The notes below the pieces were generated by a model. That model ran no database searches. It was not told where the DNA came from and saw only the letters and a program-made list of their open reading frames with translations. This document shows, piece by piece, positions 59,190 to 64,000 of a stretch of 64,000 nucleotides of DNA (positions within the stretch are counted from its first letter, which is position 1; every line of letters starts with the position of its first letter). Source of the DNA: Agromyces sp. NDB4Y10. GTDB taxonomy: Bacteria; Actinomycetota; Actinomycetes; Actinomycetales; Microbacteriaceae. Position numbers and translations under genes: made by a program. The stretch is from positions 155,515 to 219,514 of the forward strand of contig NZ_LQGY01000055.1 in the NCBI RefSeq assembly GCF_001620055.1, given 5' to 3'.

Positions 59190-60892
59190 CGTGGTTCCTC
59201 CGTCACCTCGGTCGCGCGCGCCCGCGGCGACGGTCGTACGGGTCGTTCGCTCGGGATGTTCCTCGAGAACAGCAGCGCGGCGAGCGCGATCGCGATCAGC
59301 CCGACGAACGCGATGCGGAGCGCCTGCACCTGCGACTCGCCGTACGTCTGGGTCAGCGCCTCCGCGTCGTCCTCCGAGAGCCCCGCGTCCTCGGCGATCT
59401 GCTGCACCGACGACGCCGGCACGAGCTCGACACCGCCCGCGGTGGCCGTCGCGACCTCCTGCTTGACGTCATCGGGAAGCGCGCTCGAGGCGACGCCCCC
59501 GGCGAACGCGGTCGCCAGCGCGCCGATCAGGATGGAGCCGATGAGCGCGGTGCCGAGCGAGGAGCCGAGGTTCTGGAAGACGCCCTGCATGCCGCCCACC
59601 TCGCTCGACTTCTCGACGCCGACGCTCGACATGTTGACGTTGCCGAGCTGGGAGGCGAGCAGCCCGAGGGCCGCACCCGCCGTGAACATGCCGATCCCGA
59701 ACGCGGGCACCTTGAGCTCGACGTCGACCGAGGCGAGCAGCACCACGGCGGATGCCGCGAGCACGAGCTGCCCGATCCGGACGATGGTGCGCGGCGACCA
59801 CACGTTCGAGAGCCGCGTGCCGGCGAACGAGAACAGGATCAGCGAGATCGACAGCGGGAAGATCCGCAGGCCCGTCTCGAGCGCGTCGAGTCCGAGCGTC
59901 ATCTGCAGGTACACGGGGATCATGAAGAACAGGCCCGCGGTGACGGCGTACTGGGCGCCGAGCGCACCGAGCCCGCTCCGAAGCCGCGGGATCGACAGCA
60001 GGGTCACGTCGAGCAGCGGCGGACGGCCCGCCTCGACGAGCCGGCGCTGGCGCCGGAAGAACCACGCGATGAGCACGCCGCCGGCGAGCACGAACCACGT
60101 CGTCAGGGAGATGCCGAACGGGGCGATCGGGAAGCCGTTGATATCGGGCGAGTCGAGCGGCAGGATCCAGCCCCAGGTCTTGCTCTGCAGGAGGCCGAGC
60201 ACGATGAGCACGAGCCCCGCCGACGACAGCACGATGCTCATCAGGTCGATCCGCATGCGAACGGGCTCGTGCCGATCGACGATGCGCCGGGCGAAGAGCA
60301 CGACGACCGCCATGACGACCACCTCGCCGATGAAGACGTACCGCCACGACGCGTACGTCGTCAGGTACCCGCCGATGAGCGGGCCCGCGGCGACCGCGGC
60401 ACCGGATGCCGCCCCGATCATGGCGTACGCCGTGACCCGGGCGCGACCGGTGTAGTTGTCGGCGATGAGCGCCGCGATGGCGGGGATGACGAGCACCGCG
60501 CCCATCCCCTCGACCACCGACCAGCCGAGGAACAGCACCACGATGTTCGGGCTGAGGGCCGTCGTGAGCGAGCCGAGCGCGTAGACGATCGAGCCGATCA
60601 CGAACGCGCGCAGCCGACCCCAGACGTCGCCGAGCTTCGCGCCGACGAGCATGAGCGCCGCCATGGTGAGCGTGTAGAAGGTGATCGCGGCCTGCATCGC
60701 CGAGACCGTCGTGTCGAGGTCGCTCACCACCTGCGAGATCGACACGTTCATGACCGTGCTGTCGAGCACCATGACGAACTGCGCCGCCGAGAGGGCGATG
60801 ACGACCGTCCACGAGGTCTTCGCGGCATCCGTCGTCGTGTCGGGTGCCGGTGGGGTGGATGCCGCGTCAGGCGGCGGATCGGAAGGGCTCAT
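59186..60892 (-). CDS. DHA2-family MFS drug exporter
   Basis: A 568-residue exporter with 14 helices. FVMVLDSTVMNVSISQV (helix 1) and LGDVWGRLRAFVIGS (loop 2-3 motif) are typical, with motif C in helix 5 (AYAMIGAASGAAVAAGPLIGGYL). DHA2 proteins expel drugs with protons. A large loop near 450-500 and a charged C-terminal tail are present. It overlaps the amidotransferase gene by 26 bases. Confidence 0.9.
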   Translation of the reverse strand: MSPSDPPPDAASTPPAPDTTTDAAKTSWTVVIALSAAQFVMVLDSTVMNVSISQVVSDLDTTVSAMQAAITFYTLTMAALMLVGAKLGDVWGRLRAFVIGSIVYALGSLTTALSPNIVVLFLGWSVVEGMGAVLVIPAIAALIADNYTGRARVTAYAMIGAASGAAVAAGPLIGGYLTTYASWRYVFIGEVVVMAVVVLFARRIVDRHEPVRMRIDLMSIVLSSAGLVLIVLGLLQSKTWGWILPLDSPDINGFPIAPFGISLTTWFVLAGGVLIAWFFRRQRRLVEAGRPPLLDVTLLSIPRLRSGLGALGAQYAVTAGLFFMIPVYLQMTLGLDALETGLRIFPLSISLILFSFAGTRLSNVWSPRTIVRIGQLVLAASAVVLLASVDVELKVPAFGIGMFTAGAALGLLASQLGNVNMSSVGVEKSSEVGGMQGVFQNLGSSLGTALIGSILIGALATAFAGGVASSALPDDVKQEVATATAGGVELVPASSVQQIAEDAGLSEDDAEALTQTYGESQVQALRIAFVGLIAIALAALLFSRNIPSERPVRPSPRARATEVTEEPR

Positions 60893-61706
60893 GGTGGTAT
60901 CCCTCTCGGTCGAGGACGGCGATGGTCGACTCGGGTACCTCGAGGAATACTCCCGGGAGGTCGTTCAGCGGTTCCGACACGACGACGTGCGCGTGATCGC
61001 CGAACTGCGAGAGCCGCTCGGCGTCCGGGTACATCTCGCGGATCGTCGGGATGTCGGCCGAGTGGAACAGGGACCGCGACCGGCCCTGCGACGAGTAGCG
61101 GAGCGCCCAGATGGTGGCGCCGTCCGACACCGCCACGGTGCCCTGCATGGGGAAGAGGATGCCGTGCTCGCGCCCCACGCGCTCGACGTGGTCGACCGCC
61201 GCGGTGAGCCCCTTCACCGGGTCGTCGGCGAGGCCGAACGTCAGCGCCAGGTGGAAGAGGACCTCCGAGTCGGTGGTGCCCGTGACGTGCGGATACAGCG
61301 ACGGGTCGATCGCGAACGTCAGGTCCCGCTTGACCTTCGCGAACTCCGCGAGAAACCCGTTGTGCATGAACAGCCAGTTCTCCCAGCGGAACGGATGGCA
61401 GTTCGTGCGCTGGATGGGCGGACCCGCGGCGGCGCGCACGTGGCTGAAGAACAGCGGGCTCTCGATCGCGCGCGCGAGCTCGCGCACGTTCTCGTCGTTC
61501 CACGCGGGCTCCGTGCTGTGGAACACCGCGGGGATGCTGCCGGCGACCGCACCGGGCGGGTACCAGCCGATCCCGAAGCCGTCGCCGTTCACGGTCTCGG
61601 CGCCGAGCGGCGAGTCCAACGACTGGGCCACGAGGGAATGGGTCGCGTCGAGGAGCACCGCGGACGTCCGGAGCGGCTCCCCCGAGTAGGCCAGCCACCG
61701 GCACAT
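60867..61706 (-). CDS. Class II glutamine amidotransferase
   Basis: A 279-residue Ntn-type amidotransferase. The mature nucleophile is Cys2 (MCRWLAYSGEP). TNCHPFRWENWLFMHNGFLAEF and DSEVLFHLAL match the glutaminase domain. It resembles stand-alone members (YafJ/EgtC-like) with no attached synthetase, so its amide acceptor is unknown. ATG 61706 follows GGAGG. Confidence 0.88.
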   Translation of the reverse strand: MCRWLAYSGEPLRTSAVLLDATHSLVAQSLDSPLGAETVNGDGFGIGWYPPGAVAGSIPAVFHSTEPAWNDENVRELARAIESPLFFSHVRAAAGPPIQRTNCHPFRWENWLFMHNGFLAEFAKVKRDLTFAIDPSLYPHVTGTTDSEVLFHLALTFGLADDPVKGLTAAVDHVERVGREHGILFPMQGTVAVSDGATIWALRYSSQGRSRSLFHSADIPTIREMYPDAERLSQFGDHAHVVVSEPLNDLPGVFLEVPESTIAVLDREGYHHEPFRSAA

Positions 61707-61828
61707 GGGCGTCCCTCCTGACCGCGACCTCCGCACGGGCGTCGCTGCCGGTCAGTCTCGTGCGTGGCCGGGCGCTCGGACGGGCCGAAAGTCCCCACCT
61801 CCACGAGTCGAGCGGGAGGCGGGACGGG

Positions 61829-63160
61829 TCACCCGTCGGTGGCGGGCTCCTCGGCCGGGGTCTCCTCGGTCGCCTCGACCTCGGCCGGCAGCGGGCACAC
61901 GGCGGCGGCCGTCATCCGCTCGACCGCCTGCTCGTACGACCACGGGAGCTCGATGAGCGGCGGGGTCTCCTCGCCCGACGCCGTCGCCTTCGAGGCGATG
62001 GATGCCAGCGCGAACGCGGCCTCGCGCGCGAGCGTGCCGCCCGACGAGGAGTTGTTCAGGGCGACCACGACCGTGAGGCCCGTCTCGGGTTCCGTGAAGA
62101 CGGCCGTCAGGGCGCCCGTGGTGACGCCCGCGAGGCCGCGCATCGGGCCGTACTGCTGGGCGCCGATGCCCTGGGACTGCCACGCCGGCGCGTCACCGCC
62201 GAAGGGCGTCGTCGTCCAGACCTTGCGCGCCGTGTTCTCGCTGAAGAGGGTGCCGTTCGCGAACGCCTCGCTGAACCGCTTCGCCTCGTCGAGCGTCGAG
62301 TAGGCGCCGGCCGCCGTGCCGCCGATCGAGCTCGAGCGGTCCGAGACGTCCATCACGACCTCGCAGTCCCGGTTGCCGTCGGGCAGCACGCCCGCGGCGT
62401 AGCCGCCCAGCGCCCCGGTGTGGTCGGTGGCCTGCGCCGGCGGGATGCTCGTCTCGTCGAGGTCCAGCGGCTCGAAGACGTACTGGTCGACGAGGTCGGC
62501 CCAGGTGCGGCCGGTGTGCTGCTCCAGCGCGGTGGCCAGCAGCATGACGCCCGTCCGCGACTCGGCCCACCCGGTGCCCGGGTCGAACCGGCGACTCGCG
62601 GCCATGCCGCTCGCGACGAGCTCGGTCGCCGGCCACACGCGCTGCGGGTTGCCGACGAAGAACCGACTGAGCGAGGGATAGTAGTCGGCGATGCCCGACT
62701 GGTGGCGGCACAGGTGCTCGAGCGTGATCCCCCCGAGACCGGGCACGCCGCGCACCATCGTGCCGACCTGGTCGTCGAGCGCGACGACGCCGGCGTCGAC
62801 GAGGCGGAGCATGAGCGCGCACGTGATCGCCCCGGTCGTGGTGGCGAGCTGGAACCGGGTGTCGGGCGTGACCTCGGGTGCGCCCTCACCGAAGTCGACC
62901 GTGCCGACGCCGGTGGTCCACGCGCCGGCCCAGGGAGCCCACACGCCCGCGACCGCGCCGCTCGACCCGCTCAGGCGCACGGCCTCCTCGAGGGTGGCAT
63001 CGAGGCGCTCGACGACCTCGGGAGCGAATTCCGCATCGACCTGGTCGTACTCGGTGATGGCCTGCGAGGGCGTCGTGCACCCCGCGAGCAGGAGGACGGC
63101 GCAGGCGGACGCGACCGCTGCGGCGATCCTCCGCCGAACGCGACCTGCTCCTGAAGCCAC
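61829..63160 (-). CDS. Serine-hydrolase-fold lipoprotein lacking catalytic residues (pseudoenzyme)
   Basis: A 443-residue lipoprotein (lipobox LLAGC, Cys28) of the class C beta-lactamase/DD-peptidase superfamily. The fold is clear from TRFQLATTTG, LEHLCRHQSGIADY and the late GLTVVVALNNS strand. The active-site SxxK reads TTTG (107-110), the YSN position reads AES-R (about 199-202) and the HGG box reads RGL. All three catalytic motifs are gone. A binding or regulatory function is likely. GTG 63160 follows GGGGGG; a TACAAT -10 box lies at 63188-63193. Confidence 0.82.
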   Translation of the reverse strand: MASGAGRVRRRIAAAVASACAVLLLAGCTTPSQAITEYDQVDAEFAPEVVERLDATLEEAVRLSGSSGAVAGVWAPWAGAWTTGVGTVDFGEGAPEVTPDTRFQLATTTGAITCALMLRLVDAGVVALDDQVGTMVRGVPGLGGITLEHLCRHQSGIADYYPSLSRFFVGNPQRVWPATELVASGMAASRRFDPGTGWAESRTGVMLLATALEQHTGRTWADLVDQYVFEPLDLDETSIPPAQATDHTGALGGYAAGVLPDGNRDCEVVMDVSDRSSSIGGTAAGAYSTLDEAKRFSEAFANGTLFSENTARKVWTTTPFGGDAPAWQSQGIGAQQYGPMRGLAGVTTGALTAVFTEPETGLTVVVALNNSSSGGTLAREAAFALASIASKATASGEETPPLIELPWSYEQAVERMTAAAVCPLPAEVEATEETPAEEPATDG

Positions 63161-63358
63161 CGAGCCCCCCGCCGTGTGTCCGCAGCGATTGTAACCCGCT
63201 CGACCGGCGTCGCCCTGATCGGCACGTCACGGTTCGGCCACGCCGGGGCGCCGGGCCGCCGGACGGTGTCCCCCGAACCGACCGCCAATCCGTCTGCGCG
63301 GGCACGCCGAACCACGACCAGCACGGCGAACGCCGCGCGACGACAAGGAGGCATCGCC

Positions 63359-63766
63359 ATGAAGAACTCACCCAACCGCATCGCCGCGACCGTGTTCGGT
63401 GCGGTCTACGTCCTCGTCGGACTGCTCGGCTTCAGCGTCACGGGCGGCGTCGACTTCATCGCGACCGAGGGCGGCCTGCTGCTCGGCATCTTCGCGGTGA
63501 ACCCGCTCCACAACATCGCGCACCTCGCCATCGGCGCCGCGCTGCTCATCGCGGGGCTCTCCAACGTCGCCGCCGCGAAGGCGACGAACACCACGGTCGG
63601 CGCCGCGTACCTGCTGCTCGGCATCGTCGGCTTCTTCATCGCCGGCACGGCGGCCAACATCCTCGCCCTCAACCCCGCCGACCACTTCCTCCCCCTCGCC
63701 AGCGCGATCGTGCTGCTCGGCGTCGGTCTCGGAGCCGAGCGCTCCGCACGCGTGGCGACGGCCTAG
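63359..63766 (+). CDS. DUF4383 membrane protein
   Basis: A 135-residue protein with four helices. The core pattern FAVNPLHNIAHLAIGAALL, with His-Asn-x2-His, is the DUF4383 hallmark. ATG 63359 has an AAGGAGG site. Function unknown. It precedes a 62-residue membrane protein by 10 bp, probably co-transcribed. Confidence 0.87.
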   Translation: MKNSPNRIAATVFGAVYVLVGLLGFSVTGGVDFIATEGGLLLGIFAVNPLHNIAHLAIGAALLIAGLSNVAAAKATNTTVGAAYLLLGIVGFFIAGTAANILALNPADHFLPLASAIVLLGVGLGAERSARVATA

Positions 63767-63776
63767 GGAGCCCGCC

Positions 63777-63965
63777 ATGACCGCACTGGCCGTGATCACG
63801 CGCAGCTGGCCGATGCTCGGCGCCCTCGGCGCGGGCCTCGTGCTCGCGGCGCTGGCGGCCGGTGCCGGGGGTGCGACGCAGGTCGCCCTGGCCGGGCTCG
63901 GCATCGCCGCGCTCGGCTGGGGCGTCCTGTCGCTGCGCGCCGGGCGCGCCCTGGCCCCGCGGTAG
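63777..63965 (+). CDS. 62-aa membrane protein, unknown
   Basis: Two hydrophobic helices (about 12-30 and 36-54) and a basic end (RAGRALAPR). It lies 10 bp after DUF4383 with GGGAG near the start. Ala/Gly/Leu-rich; no family recognised. Confidence 0.6.
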   Translation: MTALAVITRSWPMLGALGAGLVLAALAAGAGGATQVALAGLGIAALGWGVLSLRAGRALAPR

Positions 63966-64000
63966 AGGTAGCGGGCGCGCTCGGGACTGCCGGGCGCCGC

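Overview
The window is about 70% GC, with dense short-spaced operons, many GTG starts and many ATGA/GTGA/TGATG stop-start overlaps. Leaderless genes with a TANNNT -10 box, an ECF42-type sigma factor with DGPF partners and a Microbacteriaceae-type intergenic palindrome point to a high-GC actinobacterium, most likely Microbacteriaceae (Agromyces or Microbacterium-like). The family assignment is inference from gene content only.

Positions 1-18317 look like the right part of a metal-resistance island. It holds a partial Mn2+ importer (mntH), a multicopper oxidase without an export signal, a YcnI/CopC/CopD-CtaG copper cluster, and a CmtR-like Cd/Pb sensor with a CDF exporter and a 19-residue cysteine-rich peptide. 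It also holds a CtaG-Lnt-thioredoxin-M23 operon, a second ArsR-CzcD pair followed by two micro-ORFs, a CzcO-like flavoprotein, and a MerR regulator divergent from a small GCPNW thioredoxin-fold protein. The right edge is a 46-bp 3' fragment of a tRNA-Gly(CCC) gene (18272-18317), as left when an integrative element inserts into a tRNA. The fragment points rightward, so the rest of the element and the intact tRNA should lie beyond the left end of the window. No integrase or transposase is visible here.

From 18.5 to 64 kb the content looks chromosomal. In order: an ECF42 sigma factor with two DGPF/YCII proteins and a VOC protein; a TetR-controlled NCS1 permease and amidohydrolase; TerC behind a manganese (yybP-ykoY) riboswitch; GNAT/TetR; a class A beta-lactamase; an alkylsulfatase-SulP-GAP operon; DUF305; a thioredoxin lipoprotein, CcdA and a two-component system; MerR with a second SulP; Usp and PPOX proteins; a secreted PxKF repeat protein; an ECF sigma with a membrane partner; two tiny zinc-ribbon genes; a CoA-disulfide-reductase/rhodanese fusion and a second multicopper oxidase around CsoR/CstR-like operators; UbiB kinase and SHOCT protein; SDR; a third SulP; two PAP2 phosphatases; a MetPS-like NSS transporter; DUF2252, an MFS pump and a glutamine amidotransferase; a serine-hydrolase homologue that has lost its catalytic motifs; and DUF4383.

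The strongest leads for something undescribed are the 19-aa cysteine-rich peptide translationally coupled to the CmtR-CDF operon, the tRNA-Gly att remnant with its nested inverted repeats, the catalytically dead serine-hydrolase homologue, and the repeated leaderless TANNNT-N6-start promoters, which are concentrated in the island.
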